From contig PLZD01000010.1 of assembly GCA_003151975.1 (NCBI GenBank), positions 267,788-313,767 of the forward strand: a DNA stretch of 45,980 nucleotides, read 5' to 3'. Shown one piece after another: positions 37,654 to 45,580 of the stretch; positions within the stretch are counted from its first letter, which is position 1; every line of letters starts with the position of its first letter. Source of the stretch: Elusimicrobiota bacterium (GTDB lineage: Bacteria; Elusimicrobiota; Elusimicrobia; UBA1565; UBA9628). The notes under the pieces are model-generated. The model was not told the DNA's origin. It did no database searches and saw nothing but the letters and a program-made list of their open reading frames with translations. Position numbers and translations under genes: made by a program.

Positions 37654-40316
37654 TGCAGGTTTGCGGTGGCCGTCTGTCCTCCGACGACGTTGACCGTCGT
37701 GTGCACCTTCTGGAAGCTCGGGGCTCCCGTGCTCGTGAAGGTCGTGTACCAGCCGTAGAGATTGAACGTGTCCGAGGCGGTGCTCGCGCGCACGTTGAAG
37801 TTATAGGTGCCGTCGGAGAGGGACGAGGCCATGTAGTAAGGCGTGGTCATGAGCACCGCCGTGGAGATGAGCGGGGGATAGAGGCCGTTGATCGTCCCGG
37901 TCGTCGCGACGATAAGCACGCCGGTCGTGATCGGGGCGCCGATGATCCCGCAGCTGGCCGTAGAACAGGTCGCCTTCCCCGAGATTTGGCCGTAGGCTCC
38001 CTGGACCGTGAACGTGCCGATGGAGACGTTGGCGCCCGCCGTGACCGCGCACAGGATCGCGCCCTGGGCGCTGTTGCATGTGCCCAAAGCCAGCGCGGTG
38101 TTGCTTTGATCGGGGTCGAGCGCCAGCTCGAATGTGTAGGTTCCGGTCGAGAGGTTGTTCATGATGAACTTGCCGTTGGCGCCCGTGACCACTTGGCCCA
38201 CCGCGTTGCCGTTGCCATCGACGGCGTTGACGACGACGCCGGGATACGCATTGGACAGGCTGGTGTTGACCACGAGGCCGTTGACGCGTCCCGCTCCAGA
38301 GAGAACGAAGTTGATGCCGTTGGTCTGTTGGCCCGGGAGGACGACCACTTGGTCGATCTGTGCGCTCGTATAGGTAGAGTTGACGCTGTTCTGGTTGGCG
38401 ATGACAGAGTAGGTGTTGGCGGGGGCGGAGATATTGTAGTACCCGGCGGCGCTGGTGTTGACCGTATTGCCGCCGTGCACCGTGACCTGGATGGCGGAGA
38501 GCGGAATGCCGTTGGGGTCGGTGACCTGCCCGTTGATGAGGCCGTTGGAGGTCGTGTTGGTCAAGAGCGCGTTGTAGAAGCCCGTCATCGGCCATTGCGG
38601 CACGGTCATGACGTTGGGCACCGTCGTGCTCATGTTCGGCGTCAGCACGGCGACCGAGCTGATCATCAAGTAGCTAAATCCCGTCGAAATCTCGATGTTC
38701 CAAGTCCCCGTGGCGATGTTGACCAAGGTAAAGGTCGCGTAGCTGAAGCCGTTGGAGGTGATCGCGTAGGCCGTCGCCGACGCCGAGAGGCCGTCGTTGC
38801 AGGTGATGACCGCGCCCACGGCCGGAGTGCCGCTGACGACGGTGGCCGTGCTCGACATGAAGCGCCCGGACCGCGGAGTCCAGATCGCGGCAGAGGTGTC
38901 GACGAAATTGAAGCTGCTCTGGTTCGTATCGTAAGCCGGCCCAAGAGAGTAATTGACGGTGCCCGTGCTCGCCATGCGCACGAGCTCATCGCCGCGCGGC
39001 ATCCCCGCGGAGTAATAGAAGCAGTTCCCGGAGCATGGCGAGGGGTCCGAGACGCCGTTGGACCAGCCCACGCCGTCCATCGTTCGATTGAGGTAGTCCG
39101 TCAGCCAGACGCCGCCGCTGTGCCCCGCGCAGGGCGCGCGGAACTGGCCGTCTAGGCATTGGCCGCTGCCGGAGCCGCTGCAGTCCGGGCCGGCGGAGGG
39201 CAGCGAGCCGCTATTCGCCGTTCCGTCATTGATCGCGTTCTTGAAATAGGCGTCGGCGAAGACCATTTGGCCGTTCACCATGAAACTCGGCGTGTCGGCG
39301 ATGAGGTAGTAGCCGTAGGATTGGATCGTCTGCGTGCTGTAGGTCATCGCGATGTCGCTGCAGGTGTAGCCCACCAAGCTCGTGAAGTTGAACTTGACCG
39401 TGTGCGAGGAGGCGCTGCCGACGAACAGAGACGAGGTCGTGGGATTGAAGAGCTCCACGTACTGGACGTCGATGTTCGAGTAGGGGCCGAGATGCGCCTG
39501 CACGGTGGACGAGACCACTTGGCTGATCAGGAGGTTGTTGTTGACATAGACGGCTCCCGAGACTTTGGTGATACCCATCTCGTGGAGGGTGAAGTTCGCG
39601 GTCTGGAGGGTGCCGTTGACGATGCTGAATGGTCCCAGGGTCTGCGGGAAATAGCCCGGCGCTTGCGCGGTCACGCTGAAGTTCCCGGGGGTGGCCGACA
39701 TCACGTAATTGCCGCTGTTGTCGGAAAAATCGTGGAAGATGGCGTCGCCCTTGCAGTAGACGTCGGAGCCACCGATGGGCTGGCCCGTGGTGAAGTCGGT
39801 CACGGTGCCGACGAAGCCGGAGGTGTCGGAGTATTGCGCGCTCGCCATCAGGTTGATCAGCGTATTCCTGTGCCAGGTCGTCCCGATCTGCCAGACCGTG
39901 GTGATCGTGATGCGCTTGAGGCCGGTGTCCATGCTGTCCGGAGGAACCTGGACGAGATTTCCGTTGTCGGAGAGGACGCGCTCGACGTAGGTCAGGCGCG
40001 TGAAAGTCTTATTGCCGATCTGGAGGGTCGAGGGCGGGAAATTCACGCTGTCGTAGGGGATGGCGGGGGAGAAGTTGGTGTTGTACGAGGGCAGCGAGGT
40101 CGGGATGATCTGGAAGTAGCTGTTGTTCTTGTAGATCTCGATGTACTCCTGGGACGCGTTGGTCGCCAAGGTCGTGGTGCGGTGCATCTCGGCGGCCCGC
40201 GTGATGTAGGTGAAAGTGCCGACCAGGCCCAGGGCCGCGACCGAGAGGATGACCACCGTGATCATCAGCTCGACCAGCGTGACGCCGCGCGTGCCCAGGG
40301 GCTTCAAGGCTCTCAC
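37647..40316 (-). CDS. Giant prepilin with lamin-tail-like and carboxypeptidase-regulatory-like domains
   Basis: 889 aa from GTG at 40316. Leader MRALKPLGTRG, cleavage before VTLVELMITVVILSVAALGL with Glu at mature position 5, so it should enter a type IV pilus or type II secretion pseudopilus. Domains: first carboxypeptidase-regulatory-like repeat at about 165-240 (GTVTDFTTGQPIGGSDVYC); a lamin-tail-like part about 270-360 (VQYVELFNPTTSSLFVGSAS); further carboxypeptidase-like repeats after 590 (GLINGQVTDPNGIPLSAIQV, GRVNGLVVNTSLSNAYPGVV). Ordinary prepilins are under 300 aa, so this is likely a tip adhesin-type pilin. A promoter at 40324-40352 fixes the start. Confidence 0.85.
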   Translation of the reverse strand: MRALKPLGTRGVTLVELMITVVILSVAALGLVGTFTYITRAAEMHRTTTLATNASQEYIEIYKNNSYFQIIPTSLPSYNTNFSPAIPYDSVNFPPSTLQIGNKTFTRLTYVERVLSDNGNLVQVPPDSMDTGLKRITITTVWQIGTTWHRNTLINLMASAQYSDTSGFVGTVTDFTTGQPIGGSDVYCKGDAIFHDFSDNSGNYVMSATPGNFSVTAQAPGYFPQTLGPFSIVNGTLQTANFTLHEMGITKVSGAVYVNNNLLISQVVSSTVQAHLGPYSNIDVQYVELFNPTTSSLFVGSASSHTVKFNFTSLVGYTCSDIAMTYSTQTIQSYGYYLIADTPSFMVNGQMVFADAYFKNAINDGTANSGSLPSAGPDCSGSGSGQCLDGQFRAPCAGHSGGVWLTDYLNRTMDGVGWSNGVSDPSPCSGNCFYYSAGMPRGDELVRMASTGTVNYSLGPAYDTNQSSFNFVDTSAAIWTPRSGRFMSSTATVVSGTPAVGAVITCNDGLSASATAYAITSNGFSYATFTLVNIATGTWNIEISTGFSYLMISSVAVLTPNMSTTVPNVMTVPQWPMTGFYNALLTNTTSNGLINGQVTDPNGIPLSAIQVTVHGGNTVNTSAAGYYNISAPANTYSVIANQNSVNSTYTSAQIDQVVVLPGQQTNGINFVLSGAGRVNGLVVNTSLSNAYPGVVVNAVDGNGNAVGQVVTGANGKFIMNNLSTGTYTFELALDPDQSNTALALGTCNSAQGAILCAVTAGANVSIGTFTVQGAYGQISGKATCSTASCGIIGAPITTGVLIVATTGTINGLYPPLISTAVLMTTPYYMASSLSDGTYNFNVRASTASDTFNLYGWYTTFTSTGAPSFQKVHTTVNVVGGQTATANLQW

Positions 40317-40323
40317 GCTAATG

Positions 40324-40352
40324 AGGATACTCCCTTTAGCGCGAATGCGCAA
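40324..40352 (-). promoter_or_regulatory. Promoter of the pilin operon (leaderless)
   Basis: On the minus strand TTGCGC (40347-40352), 17 bases, TATCCT (40324-40329), then GTG at 40316 after 8 bases. An upstream TTG that would lengthen the gene lies within the -35 and cannot be the start if this is correct. Confidence 0.6.
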
Positions 40353-40364
40353 TGAAACTTCCGG

Positions 40365-41645
40365 TTAACTCTTATCCGCAAGGGGGAGGATGAGGCTGAC
40401 TTGGGAGCCGCGCCCGGGGCCGGGGCTTGCGACCTTGATTTCGCCGCCGTGCTCTTGGGCGATCCAGCGCACGATGCTCAAGCCCAGTCCGTGCCCTTCT
40501 TCGTCGGCCTTGGAGGTCGCGAAAGGCTCGAAGAGGCGCTCGAGTCTCTCACGGCTCATGCCCTGGCCGGTGTCGGCGAAGCTTACGACGACGTCCTTGC
40601 GCCGAATTTCCATGCCGACCATGAGCTTTCCGCCCGAGGGCATCGCGTCGATGGCGTTGTTGAGGATGTTCGTGAAGGCCTGGAGCAGATGCCGCGGGCT
40701 GCCGAGGACCTCGCAATCGGGACGCACGCGCGCGTCGACCGCCACCCCGCGCTCGTCCATGCGGATCTTGAGCATCTCGAGGGCCTGCTCGAGGGGCTCG
40801 TCGAGGCGCAGGGGCGCGAGCTCCAGGCGCGAAGGCTTGACGAACTCGAGAAAGTTCTGGAGTATGGCCGCGGCGTGGTCGGCCTCCTGGGCGATCACTT
40901 TGAGCTCGGCCGAAGGCTTCTTGCCCTTGAGCAGCAGGGCCTGCGCGGACTCCGCGTTGAGCACGACCGTGCCCAGAGGCGTCTTGGCCTCGTGGAGCAC
41001 GGCGGCCATCGCGTTGCCCACCATCGAGAGGCGCTGCATCCAGGCCAGCCGCTCTTCGTAGTGGCGGGCGGTCTGCTGCTCGATGGTGGCCGCGTAGCTG
41101 GCGATGTGCACGCCGAAAAGCGCGATGAGCAGGAAAAGCGATAAGTGCAGCGGGAAAACGTGGGCGACGTCCTCGGAGGACGGGAACGCCAGAAGGGCGT
41201 AGACGACGGTCACCGCCAGGCTCGTGGCAAAGACGAGCAGCGGTTTGCGCAGCAGGCTCGCGCCCAGGATAAAGAGCAGCAGCGCGGTGTAGACGTGCAC
41301 GCCGGTGCCCTCCGCGAGGCCGAGCACGGCGAGGCTTGCTCCGACGTCGAGCAGGAAGGTCCCGGGCCCGGGCGCCGGCGCCGGCTTGCGTCTGCGGCGG
41401 GCGGCTAGGAACAGCCCCACGACGGCGGCGGCGTACGCCGCCGGGATTGCGGCGATCCAGGGAGAGCGGTCCGCTGACCACGCCGCCTGCGCCGCCTCGA
41501 AGCCGAGTATGGCCGCCAGCATCAGGCGCAGGACGAGGAATCCCTTGTGACCGCCGATGGAGGCCTCGAGCAGCCGGCGCTCCGCCGGCAAAAATCCCTT
41601 ATCGAGCGGGCTGCCGATGCCAACGGATTCTTCGCTGCCGGCCAT
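40365..41645 (-). CDS. Membrane sensor histidine kinase
   Basis: 426 aa. N-terminal region (about 35-185) with several helices (LRLMLAAILGFEAAQAAW, GASLAVLGLAEG, SLFLLIALFGVHIAS). H box reads AAVLHEAKTPLGT with His218, unlike the usual SHE-L/I-RTPL. The ATPase domain has NILNNAIDAM (326-335), DTGQGMS and GHGLGLSI; it resembles NtrB-type kinases. The divergent regulator (41675) is its probable partner. ATG at 41645 has TAAAAT ending 7 bases upstream (41652-41657). It lies just upstream of the pilin operon on the same strand. Confidence 0.9.
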   Translation of the reverse strand: MAGSEESVGIGSPLDKGFLPAERRLLEASIGGHKGFLVLRLMLAAILGFEAAQAAWSADRSPWIAAIPAAYAAAVVGLFLAARRRRKPAPAPGPGTFLLDVGASLAVLGLAEGTGVHVYTALLLFILGASLLRKPLLVFATSLAVTVVYALLAFPSSEDVAHVFPLHLSLFLLIALFGVHIASYAATIEQQTARHYEERLAWMQRLSMVGNAMAAVLHEAKTPLGTVVLNAESAQALLLKGKKPSAELKVIAQEADHAAAILQNFLEFVKPSRLELAPLRLDEPLEQALEMLKIRMDERGVAVDARVRPDCEVLGSPRHLLQAFTNILNNAIDAMPSGGKLMVGMEIRRKDVVVSFADTGQGMSRERLERLFEPFATSKADEEGHGLGLSIVRWIAQEHGGEIKVASPGPGRGSQVSLILPLADKS

Positions 41646-41674
41646 GCGCGCATTTTATATCATATCGCGGTTCC
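41646..41674. promoter_or_regulatory. 29-bp divergent promoter between the kinase and the regulator
   Basis: The gap is AT-rich in an otherwise GC-rich region. Minus: TAAAAT (41652-41657) 7 bases before ATG 41645. Plus: TATCAT (41658-41663) 12 bases before ATG 41675. There is no room for ordinary leaders or for two -35 elements outside the coding regions. Confidence 0.5.
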
Positions 41675-42370
41675 ATGGGGCAGAAGATACTGTTGATCGA
41701 GGATAACGCCGCCTTCCGCAAGACCGTCGCGCGGATTCTGTCCGAGGGCGGCTATGAGGTGCGCGAGTCGGCGACCGGGAAAGCCGGCCTCATCGACGCG
41801 CTCGAAGGCCAGCCCGATCTGGTGATCCTCGACCTGGTCCTGCCCGGCATCAAGGGAACGGAGGTCTGCGCCCAGCTCAAACGCTGGCCCCAGACGGTCG
41901 CCATCCCCGTCCTGATCCTGACCGGCAACGACAACGACGGGCAGGACATCGCCTGTCTCGACGTCGGCGCCGACGATTATCTGACCAAGCCGGTGAAGAC
42001 CGAGAGGCTGCTCGCCCATTGCCGCGCCCTTCTGCGGCGGACGGCGCCGGCAGGCGGCGCCCCTTCCCGTCTGACGGTGGGCTCGCTGTCCCTGGATTAC
42101 ACGCGCAAGCTCGTCGTCCTCGGCGGCAAGGAGCATCCGGAGCTCACCCCGAAGGAGTTCGGCCTGCTCTACGCCCTGGCGGTGTGCAGTCCGGAGCCCA
42201 TCGACCGCGCCACCCTGTACCGCGAGGTCTGGGGCATGGAGCCTCCGTCGGACGGAAGCCTCAAGACCGTCGACGTGCACGCCCGGCGCGTCCGTCTCAA
42301 GCTGGGTTGGTCCGCGGACGAATGGCTGTCCTTCGTGCACGGCCGGGGCTACCGCGTAGCCGCAGCCTAG
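41675..42370 (+). CDS. OmpR-type response regulator
   Basis: 231 aa. Receiver domain with IED (8-10), Asp53 (LVILDLVLPGIKG), a Thr in LILTGND and Lys in YLTKPVK. A winged-helix DNA-binding domain follows from about 135 (LTPKEFGLLYALAVCSPEP, DVHARRVRLKLG, VHGRGYRVAA). ATG at 41675. Partner of the divergent kinase by position. Its TAG stop shares the palindrome CTAG with the convergent 42367 gene. Confidence 0.94.
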   Translation: MGQKILLIEDNAAFRKTVARILSEGGYEVRESATGKAGLIDALEGQPDLVILDLVLPGIKGTEVCAQLKRWPQTVAIPVLILTGNDNDGQDIACLDVGADDYLTKPVKTERLLAHCRALLRRTAPAGGAPSRLTVGSLSLDYTRKLVVLGGKEHPELTPKEFGLLYALAVCSPEPIDRATLYREVWGMEPPSDGSLKTVDVHARRVRLKLGWSADEWLSFVHGRGYRVAAA

Positions 42371-42714
42371 TTTTGATGCGAGAAGGTTTGGCGGGGGCTT
42401 TCTTTTCCCTGCCCGGTGTCGCGCAAGCGCGTCGCCGTGTATATCGCGACCGTGAGGAGCAGGCCCACCATCAGCATTAGGAACGCGTAGGCCAGCGGGC
42501 GAAACCAGGGCGACCAAGCCGGCAGCTTCTCCTCGCGGGCCAGGTCTTTGCGCAGCTCCTCGGGCAGGCGCTCGAGCACCTTTTCGGGCGGCAGCTTCTT
42601 GAGCTCATCAACGTGCGCCGCCCCCTTCTTCTTTTTGAGGGGTTCCTTGCACATGTCGCACCACTCGGCGCTCTCGGGCGACTCAAAACCGCAGGAAGGG
42701 CATTTGACGCTCAT
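42367..42714 (-). CDS. Zinc-ribbon protein with one membrane helix
   Basis: 115 aa. N-terminal ribbon MSVKCPSCGFESPESAEWCD-MCKEP with two CxxC pairs; a charged helical part (DELKKLPPEKVLERLPEELR) and a C-terminal helix LAYAFLMLMVGLLLTVAIY. Start ATG 42714, with TAATAT 11 bases upstream (42725-42730) predicting a leader of a few bases. Cytoplasmic ribbon anchored by its C-terminus is likely; function unknown. Confidence 0.75.
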   Translation of the reverse strand: MSVKCPSCGFESPESAEWCDMCKEPLKKKKGAAHVDELKKLPPEKVLERLPEELRKDLAREEKLPAWSPWFRPLAYAFLMLMVGLLLTVAIYTATRLRDTGQGKESPRQTFSHQN

Positions 42715-42750
42715 CGACGGCACGATATTACATTTTTTTCGGCCCGGATG

Positions 42751-42784
42751 AAAACGAGGCGAGCCGGCAAGCCGGCTCGCCTCG
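42751..42784 (-). terminator. Strong intrinsic terminator of nrdJ
   Basis: A 14-bp stem (42755-42768 with 42771-42784, GC-rich) with a two-base loop; on the minus strand it is followed by GTTTTC. It lies 26 bases past the nrdJ stop at 42810. Confidence 0.8.
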
Positions 42785-42809
42785 GGCAAGGATTCCTTTC
42801 GGATCTAGT

Positions 42810-45329
42810 TCAGGAGCACTCGGAGAAACCGCAGTCGTGGCAGGTCGGGCCCGAACAGCCCGACTCGTACGCGACGTTGGACGAGTAGCACTTCGGGCAA
42901 TACTCGGCCTTGGGAAGCGCGATGACCTCGAGCTTCTCGGACTTCACGGCCTCGTCGCCCTCGGTCAGCCAGCCGGTCTTCTTCAAGTGCTGGCGCAGGG
43001 CGATCGAGATCGCGTGCGCGATCGAGTTGACGCGCTGATCCCCGAAGCCGAGCGGCTTGTCGCCCTTGACGGAGTTGAGGTGCTTGAGGATGCGCAGCGG
43101 ATCGCCGCCCTCGGCCAGATACTTCGAGAGCAGTATGCCGACCAGGCTCGTCAGCGCCGAGATCTCGGTGCCCAGCGGCGGGATGTTGGTGAACAGCTGG
43201 TAGGGCCCGCGCTCGTCGTAGTTGATGTGGATGTGAAGCGGTCCGTAGCCGGTCTTCACCTGATAGTATTCCGACGACACGCCAAACGCGGTCGACGGAT
43301 CGCGCCGCTTGGACTTGGAGGGTGCCGGCGCCAAGTTCAAGACCTGCTGGGCCTTCGAGCCGTCGCGGTAGATCGTGATTCCCTTGCAGCCGAGCTCGTA
43401 GGCGAGCTGATAGGCGTTGCGGACGTCATCGACGGTCGCGGTGCTCGCCAGGTTGATCGTCTTCGAGACGCCGTTGTCGATGTATTTCTGGAACGCCGCC
43501 TGGATCTTGACGTGGGTCTCCACCGTGACGTCGTGCGCGGAGACGAAAAGCCTCTGGATGCGCTCCGGGATCTCCTTGATTCCGCGCACGCCCTTGTGGT
43601 TCTCGTCGATGCGGGCCCAGAGGTCCTTCTCCTTCATGCCGAAGAAATCGTTTTTCTCGGCGACTTCCTTAAAGAGAGGGTTGACCTCGAAGAACACGTC
43701 CTTGACGGCCGGGGCCTCGCCTTTCTTCATGGCTTCGAGAGCCTTGGCGTTGTAGCGCGTGTAGGCGATCGCAAAAAATGGCTCGATGCCGCTGCCCTGC
43801 AGGCCGGCCGCGATGGCGATGGTGCCCGTGGGAGCGATCGTGGTCCGGGCGCAGTGGCGGGGGGTACGAGCCTCGCCGCGGTAGTAGTCGCCAGTTTGGT
43901 CGTAGATCGAGTTTTTCCAATTCGGAAAAACCCCGCGCTCGCGACCGAGCTGTTCGGAGGTATTCAAAGCCGCGTCGTTGATGAAGCGCATCAGCTTGGC
44001 CGCGAACTCGAGCGACGCCGGCGAGTCGTAGCTGATGCCCATCTTGACGAGCGCTTCGGCGTAGCCCATGACGCCCAGGCCGATGCGGCGGTTGCCCTTG
44101 GCCATGCGCTCGATCTCGGCCAGAGGATAATTGTTGACTTCGATCACGTCATCCAGAAATCGCACGGCCGTCTGCACGGCAACCGCCAAGCGCTTGAAGT
44201 TGAACGTTCCGGCCGTGAGCTCGCCCTCCACGAAGTTCGAGAGGTTGAGCGAGCCGAGGTTGCAGGGCTCCCAGGGCAGCAGGGGCTGCTCGCCGCACGG
44301 GTTGGTGCTCTCGATCTGGCCCAGCGCGGGCGTAGGGTTTGAGCCCGAGTTGTTGATGCGGTCGATGACGATCATGCCCGGATCGCCGGACTTCCAGGCG
44401 TACTCGATCATGAGGTCGAAGATCTCTTTGGCCTTGGCCTTGCCCATGACTTCCTTGGTCCGAGGGTTGAGCAGGTCGTACTCGGCGTCTGCCGCGACCG
44501 CTTTCATGAACTTGTCGTCGATGGAAACCGAGACGTTGAAGTTCTCCATGATCGCGGACTGCGCCTTCATCGTGATGAAGTCCTTGATCTCGGGGTGCGT
44601 GTAGTGGAGTATGCCCATGTTGGCGCCGCGGCGCGTGCCGCCCTGCTTGACGACGTCGGTCATCTTGTCGAAGAGCTGCATGAAGGAGAGCGCCCCCGAG
44701 GCGATGCCCTGGGTCTTCTTGACGAGGTCGCCCTTGGGGCGCAGCGCGGAGAACGAGAAGCCGGTCCCGCCGCCCGACTTCTGGATGAGCGACTGGGCCG
44801 AGAGCGACTTGGTGATGCCTTCCATCGAGTCCGGCACGGGAAGGACGTAGCAGGCGGAGAGCTGCTGCAGCTCGCGGCCGGCGTTCATGAGCGTCGGCGA
44901 GTTGGGCAGGAAGTCCCAGTGCGAGAGCAGCTCGAAATATTTCGAGCCCCACAAGTCCACGAGCTTGCGCGCTTCGGGGATCGTCGCGTAAACGCGCTCG
45001 AGGTTCTTGATGAGCCGCATGAAGTTGGCTTCGCGTTGATTCGATTCCAAAATACCTTCATGAAAGAGGACCATGCGCGCGGGCTTGCCCGCGGGCCCGG
45101 GCTGCGTCACGATCTGCCGGTTGACCGATTCGTACGCGCCCCACTTCTCCGCGTCGGCGTGATTTAGAATTTCCGCCAGAGCCACGTTGTGGCAAACGCC
45201 GTCGAGCCACGCCTCGATGGAGGCCGCGTCGCGCAGATATTTGTCCTTGATCACCTTGGCCTGGTTCTCGGAAACGGGGACCTTGGGCAGCTTGCGGACG
45301 ATGTCGGCGGGGGCGGGTTTCTGTTTCAC
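42810..45329 (-). CDS. nrdJ: Adenosylcobalamin-dependent (class II) ribonucleotide reductase
   Basis: 839 aa from GTG at 45329, preceded by AGGAG 8 bases upstream. Class II features: LSACYVLPVPDSMEGI (near 160), NPCGEQPLLPWEPCNLGSLN and a C-terminal cysteine-rich module (CPKCYSSNVAY, CSGPTCHDCGF). It makes deoxynucleotides with a B12 radical and works with or without oxygen. The N-terminal extension that would add 24 codons up to 45401 would lie over its own -10 and is rejected. A terminator follows. No class I partner or B12 gene is in the window. Confidence 0.95.
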   Translation of the reverse strand: MKQKPAPADIVRKLPKVPVSENQAKVIKDKYLRDAASIEAWLDGVCHNVALAEILNHADAEKWGAYESVNRQIVTQPGPAGKPARMVLFHEGILESNQREANFMRLIKNLERVYATIPEARKLVDLWGSKYFELLSHWDFLPNSPTLMNAGRELQQLSACYVLPVPDSMEGITKSLSAQSLIQKSGGGTGFSFSALRPKGDLVKKTQGIASGALSFMQLFDKMTDVVKQGGTRRGANMGILHYTHPEIKDFITMKAQSAIMENFNVSVSIDDKFMKAVAADAEYDLLNPRTKEVMGKAKAKEIFDLMIEYAWKSGDPGMIVIDRINNSGSNPTPALGQIESTNPCGEQPLLPWEPCNLGSLNLSNFVEGELTAGTFNFKRLAVAVQTAVRFLDDVIEVNNYPLAEIERMAKGNRRIGLGVMGYAEALVKMGISYDSPASLEFAAKLMRFINDAALNTSEQLGRERGVFPNWKNSIYDQTGDYYRGEARTPRHCARTTIAPTGTIAIAAGLQGSGIEPFFAIAYTRYNAKALEAMKKGEAPAVKDVFFEVNPLFKEVAEKNDFFGMKEKDLWARIDENHKGVRGIKEIPERIQRLFVSAHDVTVETHVKIQAAFQKYIDNGVSKTINLASTATVDDVRNAYQLAYELGCKGITIYRDGSKAQQVLNLAPAPSKSKRRDPSTAFGVSSEYYQVKTGYGPLHIHINYDERGPYQLFTNIPPLGTEISALTSLVGILLSKYLAEGGDPLRILKHLNSVKGDKPLGFGDQRVNSIAHAISIALRQHLKKTGWLTEGDEAVKSEKLEVIALPKAEYCPKCYSSNVAYESGCSGPTCHDCGFSECS

Positions 45330-45388
45330 TCTTGGGTCTCCTGTGCTCTCAAATTGTTGCCAAGCGGGTCGCGCCGGGACTGTCATCA

Positions 45389-45417
45389 AGTGTAACAGCA
45401 ATGCTCGATTTTGTCAA
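45389..45417 (-). promoter_or_regulatory. Promoter of nrdJ
   Basis: On the minus strand TTGACA (45412-45417), 17 bases, TACACT (45389-45394), preceded by TGT: full -35 and extended -10. The predicted start is about 45382, giving a leader of about 53 bases before GTG 45329. One of the strongest matches in the window. Confidence 0.75.
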
Positions 45418-45542
45418 TCAACGCAAGATACATTAGATGATAAAGAACAACACTCGATGAATTGTTTTGCACAAGCAAAAGTCCGACTCTATTGCAGGGT
45501 TTTTCCGGATTGTCATTTGCGGTACGCCCTGCGGCCCCGAGT

Positions 45543-45571
45543 TTGCAATTTCCCGTCGGGTTTGATATTAT
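45543..45571 (+). promoter_or_regulatory. Promoter of rplU
   Basis: TTGCAA (45543-45548), 17 bases, TATTAT (45566-45571), preceded by TGA. The -10 ends 10 bases before the ATG at 45581, so the leader is about 3 bases. No ribosome-binding site precedes the ATG. A weaker upstream pair TTGCAC/TATTGC (45467-45472, 45490-45495) may give a second, longer transcript. Confidence 0.6.
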
Positions 45572-45580
45572 GTCTCCTCT

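Noticed and set aside
40317-40352. A longer giant prepilin starting at the TTG at 40352
   Set aside because: The TTG lies in the -35 of a well-spaced promoter, and the extra residues would move the prepilin leader away from the N-terminus.
45330-45401. A longer nrdJ starting at 45401 or 45386
   Set aside because: These codons lie in or before the -10 (45389-45394) and the predicted transcription start; a ribosome-binding site precedes GTG 45329.
45421-45540. NrdR boxes or a riboswitch between nrdJ and rplU
   Set aside because: Only short palindromes (for example TTTTGC/GCAAAA at 45465-45480) are seen; none matches an NrdR box pair or a cobalamin box.
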